In this document: positions 45,301-54,838 of the stretch, piece after piece
How positions within the stretch are numbered: the stretch's first letter is position 1
How the letters are laid out: the number at the start of each line of letters is the position of its first letter
Assembly (NCBI GenBank): GCA_902787955.1
Contig: CADAIJ010000002.1
Location: 122,436 to 186,435 of the forward strand
Direction of reading: 5' to 3'
Origin: an uncultured Erysipelotrichaceae bacterium
GTDB taxonomy: Bacteria > Bacillota_I > Bacilli_A > RFN20 > CAG-826
DNA: 64,000 nucleotides
Notes under the pieces: model-generated
What the model was told of the DNA's origin: nothing
Databases searched by the model: none
The model's input: only the letters and a program-made list of their open reading frames with translations
Made by a program: the position numbers and the translations under genes

Positions 45301-47481
45301 TTACCTTATACCATTTCTAAAGCATCGACTTATTCAGATAAAAAAGCAGGAGCAGCGGAAAATAACTTAAATTATGTATCCGCTAGTGTTTATAGCAATC
45401 AACTCGCTATGCAAACGCAAGGCTGTCGTGGCTTCTTATCTCAAAACGCTTATATGAATCAAGTTTTCTTAATGGCGAGTAGACAAGCGTATGGCCTTTA
45501 TTACACTAAAGACCTCCCAGAAGGCATTAATTACGGATATGAGAATACAGCTTTACTACCTACCGGATTATTTGTCGCAGGATATACAAAAGATAAAAAT
45601 CCACTTACTTTAAATGATGTTATTATTTCTTCTAAAGCATATGAAGGAAAGAATTATGAAGGTGCGATTACTTTTGATGTAACTAATGAAAGGGCAATAA
45701 GTGGAGAATTAGTTAATGGTGATTTTGCTTCTATTCAAGAACTAAAGAATCCATTCTCTTTAAAAGCTTATAACATCGCTTATCCAACTATTTATAATGA
45801 TAGCGATAAAAAGCTTGATGCGACAGTAACTAAATATATTTATTTAAGGAAAAAGGTTACCAAAGGTAAATATATTTCACGTGTCTTTGTCGGTTCATTC
45901 TGTAAAGAAGATTATACTCCAGAAGATAAAGATCACGAAGATGATGAATATGAGGCTTTAAGTAAGTCCACGGATCATCAAGCGATGCTCATGGCTTCTT
46001 CAGCCGCTTCTGGAGAAGTTATCATGTATAACCTTTCTAACACTAATCCATATCAATGGTTCAATAATAATGATGATGGTATATCCGAATTAGAACCTGC
46101 TAATGAATATCAATATGCTTCTTATATCTCGGTAGCGCGTTCTGATAGAGTAGAAGACGCTGTAAGAGGCTTATTACTCTTTAAGAGTGATGAAAAAGTT
46201 GTCCCAGAACAAATACAAGTTCAAGGAATGGCTTATTACTGCGCCAGTAGTTCAACTCCTTTAAGAATCGTTAAAAACGATGATAAAGGTAATGATCCAA
46301 AGAAAAACAAGATGGAATATGAGAATTATTATCTCTATTACACCTATAATAAAGGCGCTAATCCAGGTAAACCTTTAACTGGTATTTCTATTAGTAATGA
46401 TCCATTTGTTTCTGGTCAAGCCACGGTTTTATGCACTGATAAAGAAGATGTCGTAGTGTATGAAGGTGGCCAAAAAATTATTAAAGAACCCGCTAATATA
46501 TATGGAAATGGTGATTTAAATGCCTTTATTCATACATCTTATGAACATGGCACAAACACTTATTTCAATAAGCTTTATGTCGGTGAAGGTAGCACTAAAA
46601 AAGAAGCGTTACTTTCATTATTAGAACAAGGTTGCACCGAATTCTGTGACATGGATTTAAACGTTGATGCTGGTGGTAAATATGTTTATTTCGGTTATCG
46701 TGGCTTCGCCATTGATGATGACAAAATAAATATGTTACCAACTGAATCCGCAAGAGAAGCTGAACTTAAAAATCAACTCCTTGGTGCGGTTTATGATATT
46801 GTCTGTACAGTTGGAGAACCATTCCATCCAGAAGGCATCAACTCTGAAAGATATCAACTCCATTACGCGCCTGTTTCTAAAACTAATTTAAATGCGGGCA
46901 CGCAAGGACCAGAAATTTATATGTATTACACATCAACTTTAGTGACTAATGCCTATAACCAGAGCATTAAAGATGATCCAAGTAAACCAATAAGTAATAA
47001 TCCTGCTGATATATTTGGAGCCCCTGTCACTAAAATCGCTTTTGCTCGTTATGATAGAGTGCCATTCCTTCCTAGCGAAGATATTGGAAGCGATGGTGAA
47101 ACCAATATCTTTGGCTGGGAATATATTATGAACATCGACTTTAAAACTGTGACCGATTTTAATGCTGGCGTTGTTAAATTTGATGGTAATCACGGAGCTA
47201 ACGACAATAGAGTTACTGCCTTTATCCAACGTGGTGATGGAAGTATTAAATCATGGGGTGAAATCACTGGTGGTTTTGTCTCTGAAACTATGACGGTCGG
47301 TTCAGTATTTGTTGTTCATAATCCTTCAACTTCCACAAATAACGCCTCAGTGAAGGTCAATCAAATCAATATTTTTGGAAATAATAGCTACTACGAAGAT
47401 ATGCATTTAGGCCGTGTTGATGACTATAACATCTATCTTAATAGTGACTATAGAAGAAGAGGCAGAAGTCTTTCAATTTAA
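42376..47481 (+). CDS. Giant (1701-residue) envelope protein with repeated beta-prism-like modules
   Basis: The signal-like N-terminus is followed by a module (residues about 37-108) with VYLGYKTTNNEKDAIYEI, the same kind as in the four downstream paralogues. A helical region comes next, then a strongly hydrophobic stretch of about 85 residues (about 445-530). The rest (about 540-1701) is a series of beta-rich units with recurring Y-x-Y-x(T/K) motifs (YTYIGYTLTSDPSNAIRDI, YLYYTYNKGANPGKPLTGI, VYFGYRGFAIDDD). Unlike its neighbours it ends without a membrane tail. It starts two bases after the upstream stop, behind GAGGAGG. Function unknown; it looks like the large distant relative of the tandem paralogues. 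Confidence 0.6.
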   Translation: MKKRFTLTGFICFILSIFVFIDSVNPNRYKPVLAQDQIVYLSEVMTFEAESEVAARAVCEAKGYTFVNRNVNEGTTKKPVYLGYKTTNNEKDAIYEIKLLAMDRGYEIKDKASMQEEYMKQQTELAETLEAAAFDFVDNFLEESPKAIDAYNGMNLIVVPEEDNQKFGDFLLAGKGTKDFFAKFIVQASSSTLNSVISYLSAGLAPYHKDAEESGNDDTSWGAMVASSALWDIIEDDLSEDEENELYQQYGDLAQGLHKQFQDFASRVECALQRDTNKPITASESVETVIEQTETIDENQLDTLYIDVYEKLNEYDATESMALGDYILNLGKMTSDAVDLKLIYPIVDSMSFAQCRMAIHAGLIGAASNVGKNEHSSEYNSLLETTKAKLKTMTNNDYYSIWLNADPDFETSKVAYTSDAIRKNAAQAALEKDTSNEGHETVERVLKWAGIVSSGLTVLAFILGKYALVGLLTIVAKFATAAVASTLTTVIGGLTTITTALGPIGLVIGLFILVFTAVYYLMRWILNLIKKNKPKEYTDMPDYVVDAPNTKYGTANIKYKAVRNSEGKIADLNGYEGQQGWVCMYYTKDTRVGSPIIADDENNIFNILYGNSSRQNGYDSVNFFGEINPGNCNTFAKQDDVNGIYIHYRTVKSLGNVMVEAPEGYIPVMSGKQYYEDIIVRTGKTEADAKNRITMKGYYLIDQNLTPSPYSGSEPYDDVDKTYYTYIGYTLTSDPSNAIRDIRVATFLPNSTVNFGDIGYGCGGVLGYKANTTEEDKEMPGDLSGLYMTKSEKAGSPIPEGNIHIVTDYSQAKAGWELVTTFSGAPYDFNSVYISGLVGDGANGIGQPPKMIGVRMDPTSEEEGWSHTKTLIYYEPEITYTSGTKYLSGMFYIHGYDADNGGWGKFLTIQSAINEIKKYPNVTVVDGNLASSAQILEAREESMQKHLYLCYTYSYNPYRALYDAMIYQSSPYVTNLPYTISKASTYSDKKAGAAENNLNYVSASVYSNQLAMQTQGCRGFLSQNAYMNQVFLMASRQAYGLYYTKDLPEGINYGYENTALLPTGLFVAGYTKDKNPLTLNDVIISSKAYEGKNYEGAITFDVTNERAISGELVNGDFASIQELKNPFSLKAYNIAYPTIYNDSDKKLDATVTKYIYLRKKVTKGKYISRVFVGSFCKEDYTPEDKDHEDDEYEALSKSTDHQAMLMASSAASGEVIMYNLSNTNPYQWFNNNDDGISELEPANEYQYASYISVARSDRVEDAVRGLLLFKSDEKVVPEQIQVQGMAYYCASSSTPLRIVKNDDKGNDPKKNKMEYENYYLYYTYNKGANPGKPLTGISISNDPFVSGQATVLCTDKEDVVVYEGGQKIIKEPANIYGNGDLNAFIHTSYEHGTNTYFNKLYVGEGSTKKEALLSLLEQGCTEFCDMDLNVDAGGKYVYFGYRGFAIDDDKINMLPTESAREAELKNQLLGAVYDIVCTVGEPFHPEGINSERYQLHYAPVSKTNLNAGTQGPEIYMYYTSTLVTNAYNQSIKDDPSKPISNNPADIFGAPVTKIAFARYDRVPFLPSEDIGSDGETNIFGWEYIMNIDFKTVTDFNAGVVKFDGNHGANDNRVTAFIQRGDGSIKSWGEITGGFVSETMTVGSVFVVHNPSTSTNNASVKVNQINIFGNNSYYEDMHLGRVDDYNIYLNSDYRRRGRSLSI

Positions 47482-47500
47482 CACTTGGGAGATAACGATT

Positions 47501-49948
47501 ATGAAATTATTAATTAATTTATTAATTACAGCTTTAGCGGTCTCTATTGGTGTTTCTACACCTATGAGATACGTTTCTACGATGGCTTCATCCAGCACAA
47601 AATACATTTCCGAAGTGAAAGTTGGTATGGATAAGACTGAACAAGGTGCAGTAAAAGAACTCCTCGACGAAGGCTTTACTATTTTAAGTAAAGACGGCAA
47701 ATATGCCGACTTAAATGAAGATGCTGGTTCTAAAGATACAACTATGGGTAGAGGTCAAAAGAAAGTCTATCTCGGCTATAAAACTACAACTAATCCTAAC
47801 GAAGCAATTACTGACTTAGCGGTTATGAACATGAGAGGCGGTTATAGCGTTAGAGACTATGAACAACTAATGGAAACCCGACTCAAAAGTCAAATCATCC
47901 CATTCGTGGAAAGATTTGTTACGACAATCCAAGAATATCGAGATAATCTTAATTCTCCTTTTGCTTCTAATAAAGCCAGAGCAGAATACATGAAGTCCAT
48001 GCTCAATAAATTAAAAGATGATGATACAGGCGCTCTCATAGGTAACCTACTAGTCAATGAAACCAAATTTGAATTAGGTGATAGTGCTTATAATGCTTTA
48101 AGCGAAGAAGAAAAGAAGGAGCACGCCGATATCGTCACTATTGCGATGCAAGCAAATGGCAAATCTACCTTAGCAATGGAAACATTATTAACCAAAGCTT
48201 CTGATTCAGCAGAAACTAGTTGGATTGATAGATTAGAAAACAATACTTTAGAAGATTTAAGAAATAAATTAATTGATCAAGGCACTGATATTACTGAAAT
48301 CGATGCTACTTTAGATAGATTATACGAAGATAGCGCTAATCAACTATTAGAGAAATGGGACGCCTTTAATCACGCCCTTCTTGATTATGATGAAAAAGCC
48401 AACGAATTAGCCAATATTGATGAACATGAATACGATGAACAAGTTGAAGCAATCGATCAATTTGATGATAGTAAAGAGTTTTCAGAAAAGAATGGTGAAG
48501 CCGTTGTTGCCAGCTTAGAACTACAAGACGAATTCTTAGAAGCAACAAATGATCTTGAACTTGTCGCCGCTCATGATCGTTTAGAAGAAGTTGATTATGA
48601 TTTTGAAGATGGCTCAACACTTGCGGATTTCTTTATGCAAGACGCTAGTGTTTTTTCTGGCGATAACATTAGAAATCTTTATCCAATCGTTGCTTCTTTA
48701 TCCGCTGGTCAAATCGCTGGATTAGATTTCTTATCTATTCAAGACTTAGTGACAATCGCAACCGCGGATGCAACAAGTTATGAAAATGAAGACTTAGGTA
48801 ACATTGAACCCGCTTCAATTTATGAAAGTGTTAATAGAGAAATATTCGAAAAAGGTAAAGTCGCTTTAACTAACAAAGCTTTACGTGCGGAAGCCATGAA
48901 AAACGATACAGTTGCTGACCATCCATTAAGTGTAAATACATATATTTTATGGGGTGCTACCGCTATTGCTACAGCTGGCATGATTGCTTCTTGGACACTT
49001 TTTTCGCAGTTTAAAACAATGGCTTCTACTTCTAAAACTGCAGCTTTAACTGCTAGCAAAATTTATAAAAACACTGTTGCTGCTCTTTCAGCTGATCATC
49101 TTAAAGCATCTTTTCAATTTAAAGAGGCTATGGGCAACACAATGGGCTACTCAGCTGATCGAATGCTTGCAAAAGATCTCTATAAATCTAGATTATCATC
49201 TTTATTCGGTAAAAAAAGCGCAACTCAAATCTTAGATGGCAATACAACAATTAATAAAGTGGCATCTAATGCCGCTTCAAAATCAAAGATATGTGCTTAT
49301 TTAGGCACAGCCTTTACGGTTGCTATGGTTGCCTTATCAATTTATTCCATTATTAGTACTGTGCAAGAATTAATGGCTTATTACAAAGTTGAGTATTCCC
49401 CAATTCCAAAATATATCGTTGAAGAAACAGCGATTACAGAAACAGTGGATGGAGTTACTACAGTTAAAAGAAACGATTCCGCATATTATCGAGTCGTAGA
49501 ATGTAACCGTAAACCAGACGCTGATTTTTATGAACAATTACAAAATTATGCCGATTTAAACGGGGATGTTGGTAAAGAATGGCTAGCCCTTTACTTTGCT
49601 AAACAAGTTGATCAAGCTCCAATTAAAGCGGATTCCCTCAAAGTGGTGACTGGTACATCAAGTATTCCTAACGGTTACTCAAACCTTGGCATTCATAATT
49701 TTGAAACCAAAAATGCCTATAACTTAACAAGTCCTTATTACTGCTATAATGACACTCCAAAAGGCACATACGTCTATTATCAAGTTGATGAATCTATTTT
49801 AAAGAATGCCTCTTTAGCAGGATCTAACTTCTCAACTGGTTCCGCTGTCTTATTTAGTGGTATTGGTGCAGTAGTGGGTGCAGGTATTGCTTTAGCAATT
49901 ATGCTTATCCTTAATAAAAGAAAAGAAAATAAAATCGTTCAAGAATAA
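47501..49948 (+). CDS. Tandem envelope paralogue 1
   Basis: 815 residues from the ATG at 47501 (GGGAGAT ahead). An in-frame ATG 87 bases upstream overlaps the previous gene and would spoil the signal peptide. Order: signal peptide; beta-prism-like module (YISEVKVGMDKTE, DLNEDAG, VYLGYKTTTNPNEAITDLA); long acidic helical region; hydrophobic segment ILWGATAIATAGMIAS; copy-specific stretch (about residues 499-591); hydrophobic segment near AFTVAMVALSIYSII; second beta-prism-like module (YADLNGDVG, APIKADSLKVV); membrane tail NASLAGSNFSTGSA with a helix and NKRKENK. It has two sides of the membrane to choose from, and the topology is not settled. Function unknown. Confidence 0.65.
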   Translation: MKLLINLLITALAVSIGVSTPMRYVSTMASSSTKYISEVKVGMDKTEQGAVKELLDEGFTILSKDGKYADLNEDAGSKDTTMGRGQKKVYLGYKTTTNPNEAITDLAVMNMRGGYSVRDYEQLMETRLKSQIIPFVERFVTTIQEYRDNLNSPFASNKARAEYMKSMLNKLKDDDTGALIGNLLVNETKFELGDSAYNALSEEEKKEHADIVTIAMQANGKSTLAMETLLTKASDSAETSWIDRLENNTLEDLRNKLIDQGTDITEIDATLDRLYEDSANQLLEKWDAFNHALLDYDEKANELANIDEHEYDEQVEAIDQFDDSKEFSEKNGEAVVASLELQDEFLEATNDLELVAAHDRLEEVDYDFEDGSTLADFFMQDASVFSGDNIRNLYPIVASLSAGQIAGLDFLSIQDLVTIATADATSYENEDLGNIEPASIYESVNREIFEKGKVALTNKALRAEAMKNDTVADHPLSVNTYILWGATAIATAGMIASWTLFSQFKTMASTSKTAALTASKIYKNTVAALSADHLKASFQFKEAMGNTMGYSADRMLAKDLYKSRLSSLFGKKSATQILDGNTTINKVASNAASKSKICAYLGTAFTVAMVALSIYSIISTVQELMAYYKVEYSPIPKYIVEETAITETVDGVTTVKRNDSAYYRVVECNRKPDADFYEQLQNYADLNGDVGKEWLALYFAKQVDQAPIKADSLKVVTGTSSIPNGYSNLGIHNFETKNAYNLTSPYYCYNDTPKGTYVYYQVDESILKNASLAGSNFSTGSAVLFSGIGAVVGAGIALAIMLILNKRKENKIVQE

Positions 49949-49965
49949 AAAAGGAGATAACGATT

Positions 49966-52377
49966 ATGTTGAAAATATTAGCTAAATTATCAGTTGCTGC
50001 TTTAGCACTTACTCTAGCGGTAGCTACCCCAAACAAAGCCGCGCCTGTGATGGCCTCATCCACAACATACATTTCCGAAGTCAAAGTCGGTATGGATAAA
50101 ACTGAAGCGGGAGCTGCTAAATCACTTCTTGATGAAGGCTTTACCATCTTAAAAAATGATAAAGGTGAAAATGCTGACTTAAATAAAGATGCCGGCTCCA
50201 ATGATGCAGTTATGGGTCGTGGACAAAAAGTAGTCTACTTAGGATATAAAACCACAACTAATCCTAGCGAAGCCATTACTGACTTAGCGGTTATGAATAT
50301 GAGGGGTGGATATAGTGTTAAAGACTATGAAGCTTTGATGGAAACCAAACTCAAAACACAAGTTCTTCCTTTTATTGATAGATTTATAGTCACTCTTAAT
50401 GAATATAGAGCAAATCTTAATTCTACCTATCCTGCTAATAAAGCCAGAGCGGAATATATGAAATCCATGCTTAACAAACTTCAAGATGATGATACTGGAG
50501 GTTTATTAGGTGATTTATTAGTTAATGAAACCAAATATGAAATGGGTGATACTGCCTATAATGCTTTAAGCGATGAAGAGAAGAAAGAGCACGCTGATAT
50601 TGCTACAATCATTATGCAAGCTAACGGTAAATCTACTTTATCAATGGAGACTTTATTAACTAAAGCTACCGATACAAATGAAACAAGTTGGATTGATAGA
50701 TTAGAAAATACCACTCTTGATGATTTAAAAGATGAATTAATCGTTCAAGGAGTAGATATTACTGATATTGATACCACTTTAGATCAAAGATACGGCGATG
50801 ACGCTAATAAGTTATTAGAAAAATGGGATGTGTTTTCTAAAGCTTTATTTGATTACGATGATAAAGCTAATGAACTAGCCAACCTTGACACAGATTACTA
50901 TGATGAGAAGGCTGAAATTATTAATAAAGCTGATCCAAATAGTAAAGACATTGAAAAGAACGGTGAAGCCGTCGTGGCCAATTTAGAACTACAAGAAGAA
51001 GTTGCTAGTGCCACTCTTGATTTAGAACTCGTCGCCGCTCATGATCGTTTAGAAGAAGTTGAATATGATTTTGAAGATGGCTCAACTTTAGCTGATTTCT
51101 TCGCTCAAGACGCTAGTGTGTTTAAAGGCGACGATATTAGAAACTTATATCCAGTCGTGGCCTCTTTATCAGCAGGTCAACTCGCAGGCTTAGATTTCTT
51201 ATCTATTCAAGATTTAGTGACTATTGCAACCGCGGATGCAACAAGTTATGAAAGTAAACCATTAGGCGATATTGAACCAGCTTCAATTTATGAAGGCGTC
51301 AATAGAGAAATCTTCCAAAAAGGTAAAGTCGCTTTAACTAATAAAGCATTACGTGCGGAAGCAATGAAAAATGATGTAGTTGTTGACCATCCACTAAGTG
51401 CATCAACTTATATTCTCTGGGGTTCAACTGCGGTTGCCACAGCTGGTATGATTGCTTCTTATGCAGTTAGATCTGCATTTAATAAAGCTTTAGACGCAGT
51501 AGAAACTTACTCATTTGAAATAAGAGACTATATCGGCATTCATGGTCAATTATACGATATAGGTAAACAAGCTGAAAAAGGCGTTGAGTATTTTAACAGT
51601 ATGGATGATGATCTTTTCGCCGCCCTCAAAGATCTAGTTGGTGAAAAAAACGCCCAAACAATTATCGAACAAGGGAGTTATACAAAAACGGTTACAAACC
51701 TCATGTCTAAATCTAAAATTGCTACTTATTTAAGCGCAGCATTTACTGTCGCAATGGCGGCGCTTGCCATTGCCTCAATAGTTATGACAGTCCTAGAATT
51801 AATCAACTATTACAAGGTTGAATACATTCCAATTCCAAAATATATCGTTGAAGAAACCGATATTACTAAAACAGAAAATGGTATTACTACAGTTGAAAGA
51901 AACGATTCTGCATATTATAGAGTCGTTGAATGTAACCGTAAACCAACTGATGACTTCTATGATGTATTACAAAACTATTCTGATTTAAACGGTGACGTCG
52001 GTAAGCAGTGGTTAGCGTTATATTTTGTTAAACAAGAAGGACGTGCTCCAATTAAAGCTGACTCTCTTAAAGTAGTGACTGGTACATCAAGTATTCCAAA
52101 TGGATATACAGAACTAGGTATTCATAATTTTGAAACCAAAACAGCCTACAACTTAACAAGTGAATATTATTGTTATAACGATCCACATAAAGGCACTTAT
52201 GTCTATTTCCAATTAGATGAATCTGTTATAAAAAATGCTTCTTTAGCAGGATCTAACTTCTCCGCTGGTTCCGCTGTTTTATTCAGTGGTATTGGTGCCG
52301 TAGTTGGTGCAGGTATTGCTTTAGCAATTATGCTTATCTTTAATAAAAGAAAAGAAAATAAAATCGTTCAAGAATAA
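49966..52377 (+). CDS. Tandem envelope paralogue 2
   Basis: 803 residues, with the same architecture as paralogue 1, and AAGGAG ahead of the ATG. It agrees closely with the other copies in the first ~490 residues and the last ~230. The part between the two central hydrophobic segments (about nucleotides 51458-51705) is different: it contains YSFEIRDYIGIHGQLYDIGK and ends in SYTKTVTNLMSKSKI. The helical region holds the shared acidic motif DRLEEVEYDFEDGSTLADFF. The tail is ASLAGSNFSAGSA, a helix and NKRKENK. Probably co-transcribed with all its neighbours, as the gaps are 17 bases. Confidence 0.65.
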   Translation: MLKILAKLSVAALALTLAVATPNKAAPVMASSTTYISEVKVGMDKTEAGAAKSLLDEGFTILKNDKGENADLNKDAGSNDAVMGRGQKVVYLGYKTTTNPSEAITDLAVMNMRGGYSVKDYEALMETKLKTQVLPFIDRFIVTLNEYRANLNSTYPANKARAEYMKSMLNKLQDDDTGGLLGDLLVNETKYEMGDTAYNALSDEEKKEHADIATIIMQANGKSTLSMETLLTKATDTNETSWIDRLENTTLDDLKDELIVQGVDITDIDTTLDQRYGDDANKLLEKWDVFSKALFDYDDKANELANLDTDYYDEKAEIINKADPNSKDIEKNGEAVVANLELQEEVASATLDLELVAAHDRLEEVEYDFEDGSTLADFFAQDASVFKGDDIRNLYPVVASLSAGQLAGLDFLSIQDLVTIATADATSYESKPLGDIEPASIYEGVNREIFQKGKVALTNKALRAEAMKNDVVVDHPLSASTYILWGSTAVATAGMIASYAVRSAFNKALDAVETYSFEIRDYIGIHGQLYDIGKQAEKGVEYFNSMDDDLFAALKDLVGEKNAQTIIEQGSYTKTVTNLMSKSKIATYLSAAFTVAMAALAIASIVMTVLELINYYKVEYIPIPKYIVEETDITKTENGITTVERNDSAYYRVVECNRKPTDDFYDVLQNYSDLNGDVGKQWLALYFVKQEGRAPIKADSLKVVTGTSSIPNGYTELGIHNFETKTAYNLTSEYYCYNDPHKGTYVYFQLDESVIKNASLAGSNFSAGSAVLFSGIGAVVGAGIALAIMLIFNKRKENKIVQE

Positions 52378-52394
52378 AAAGTGAGGAAACGATT

Positions 52395-54821
52395 ATGGTG
52401 AAAATATTAGCTAAATTATCAGTTGCTGCTTTAGCACTTACTCTAGCGGTAGCTACCCCAAACAAAGCCGCTCCTGTGATGGCAGCATCTACAAAATACA
52501 TTTCCGAAGTTAAAGTCGGTATGGATAAGACTGAACAAGGCGCAGTAAAAGAACTCCTCGACGAAGGCTTTACTATTTTAAGTAAAGACGGCAAATATGC
52601 TGACTTAAACTACGAAGCAGGTTCTAATGACGCTTTATCTAGAGGTCAAAAGAAAGTTTATCTCGGCTATAAAACTACTACCAATCCTAGTGAAGCCATT
52701 ACTGACTTAGCGGTTATGAATATGAGAGGCGGCTATAGCATCAGAGATTATGAACAACTGATGGAAACCAGATTGAAATCGGAGATTCTCCCATTTGTAG
52801 ATAGATTTATTGCGACTCTCCAAGAATATAGAGATAACCTTAATTCTCCTTATGAAAAGAATAAAGCAAGAGCACAATATATGAAATCCATGCTCAATAA
52901 ACTTTTTGATGACGATACTCTTGGCTTAATGGGCGATTTATTAGTTAACGAAACCAAATATGAATTAGGTGATACAGCTTATAACGCTTTAAGCGAAGAA
53001 GAAAAGAAAGAGCACGCAGATATCGTCACTATTGTTACGCAAGCAAACGGTAAAATTATGCTTTCGATGGAAACATTATTAACCAAAGCCACTGATACAG
53101 CAGAAAATAGCTGGATCGATAGATTAGAAAACAATACTTTAGAAGACTTAAGAAATGAATTAATTGGTGCAGGAACAGATATCACTGAAGTTGATGAAAC
53201 CTTAGATAGAATGTATGGTGATGATGCTAATAAATTATTAGAAAAATGGGATGCCTTTAGCCATGCTCTAATAGACTATGATGAAAAGGCTAATGACCTC
53301 GCCAATATTCAAGAAAACGAGTATGACGATGAAATAGCCGCTGTGGAGAAATATGATGAGAATGCTGGCATCAAAGAAAACATTATGGCGCTTACAGATG
53401 GTATATCCGCAAGAGCAGATCTAGCAAATACTGCGCTCGATATGGAACTTGTCGCCGCTCATGATCGTTTAGAAGAAGTTGATTATGATTTCGAAGATGG
53501 CTCAACTTTAGCCGAATTCTTCGCTCAAGATGCTAGTGCATTTAATGGAGATGGTATTAGAAATCTCTATCCAATCGTTGCCTCTTTATCAGCAGGCCAA
53601 CTCGCTGGTCTAGATTTCTTATCTATTCAAGATTTAGTTACTATCGCTACTGCGGATGAAACAAGCTACGATTTAAACGAACTTGGCGATGCTGCACCTG
53701 GCTCTATTTATGAAGGTGTTAATCGAGAAATATTTGAAAAAGGTAAAGTTGCTTTAACTAATAAAGCTCTTAGAGCGGAAGCCATGAAAAACGATGTCGT
53801 TAAGGACAATCCTTTATCAACTACTACCTACCTTCTTTGGGGTGCGACCACCGTTGCATCCATCGCTATGGTTTATTCTTGGGCAAAGTTTTCTGAATTT
53901 TATGGACCTATAAGAACAACAGAAAAATTAAAAGATACACTCGTTAAGACCTATGAAGCAGCGGCATTAGAGCCTGATAAATTATATGCCCAGGTTAAAG
54001 CTGGTAAAATAACCTGTTGGGAATATAATGTCGAAGTTCAAAAGTTATACGACGCTCAAGCAGATGCTGTGAGGGCTTTAGATGCTAAAAACATGGATGA
54101 TGCATTAGCAAATTTAGACAAAATGGAGGAATCCAACGTCCCACTTTTCCAAAAGTCTGAAATAGCTATGTATTTAGGCGTTGTCTTTACTGTTGTGATG
54201 GCGATCCTAGCAGCTTATTCCATTTATAGCACTATCAAGGAATTAATTGATTATTACAAAGTTGAGTATTCTCCAATTCCAAAATATATCGTTGAAGAAA
54301 CAGCCATTACTGAAACAGTGGATGGTGTAACTACAGTTAAAAGAAATGATTCTGCATATTATCAAGTCGCGAAATGTAATCGCAAACCAGGCGATGACTT
54401 CTATGATGTTCTTCAAAACTATGCTGATTTAAACGGAGATGTTGGTAAAGAATGGTTAGCCCTTTATTACGTTAAACAAGAAGGTCATGCTCCAATTAAA
54501 GCGGATTCCCTTAAAGTGGTTACTGGCCCTTCAGTCATTCCAAGTGGCTATACAGAATTAGGCATCCATAATTTTGAAACCACAAACGCCTATAATTTAA
54601 CAAGTAAATATTATTGCTATAACGATCCAAATCAGGGAACTTATGTCTATTTCCAAGTTGATGAATCAGTTTTAGCCAAAGCTTCTCTTGCTGGATCTAA
54701 CTTCTCCACCGGTTCCGCTGTCTTATTCAGTGGTATTGGTGCAGTTGTTGGTGCAGGTATCGCTATTGCAATTATGTTAATTATTTCTAAAAGAAAAGAA
54801 AATAAAATCGTTCAAGAATAA
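52395..54821 (+). CDS. Tandem envelope paralogue 3
   Basis: 808 residues. The signal region is the same at DNA level as in paralogue 2 (KILAKLSVAALALTLAVATP), suggesting recent duplication or gene conversion. The acidic linker before residue 350 differs from the others (DEIAAVEKYDENAGIKENIM). The copy-specific stretch (about 53881-54150) contains EKLKDTLVKTYEAAALEPDK and a Cys-Trp pair (KITCWEYN) absent from the other copies. The second module and membrane tail (ASLAGSNFSTGSA, SKRKENK) follow. Function unknown. Confidence 0.65.
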   Translation: MVKILAKLSVAALALTLAVATPNKAAPVMAASTKYISEVKVGMDKTEQGAVKELLDEGFTILSKDGKYADLNYEAGSNDALSRGQKKVYLGYKTTTNPSEAITDLAVMNMRGGYSIRDYEQLMETRLKSEILPFVDRFIATLQEYRDNLNSPYEKNKARAQYMKSMLNKLFDDDTLGLMGDLLVNETKYELGDTAYNALSEEEKKEHADIVTIVTQANGKIMLSMETLLTKATDTAENSWIDRLENNTLEDLRNELIGAGTDITEVDETLDRMYGDDANKLLEKWDAFSHALIDYDEKANDLANIQENEYDDEIAAVEKYDENAGIKENIMALTDGISARADLANTALDMELVAAHDRLEEVDYDFEDGSTLAEFFAQDASAFNGDGIRNLYPIVASLSAGQLAGLDFLSIQDLVTIATADETSYDLNELGDAAPGSIYEGVNREIFEKGKVALTNKALRAEAMKNDVVKDNPLSTTTYLLWGATTVASIAMVYSWAKFSEFYGPIRTTEKLKDTLVKTYEAAALEPDKLYAQVKAGKITCWEYNVEVQKLYDAQADAVRALDAKNMDDALANLDKMEESNVPLFQKSEIAMYLGVVFTVVMAILAAYSIYSTIKELIDYYKVEYSPIPKYIVEETAITETVDGVTTVKRNDSAYYQVAKCNRKPGDDFYDVLQNYADLNGDVGKEWLALYYVKQEGHAPIKADSLKVVTGPSVIPSGYTELGIHNFETTNAYNLTSKYYCYNDPNQGTYVYFQVDESVLAKASLAGSNFSTGSAVLFSGIGAVVGAGIAIAIMLIISKRKENKIVQE

Positions 54822-54838
54822 AAAGAGAGGAAACGATT

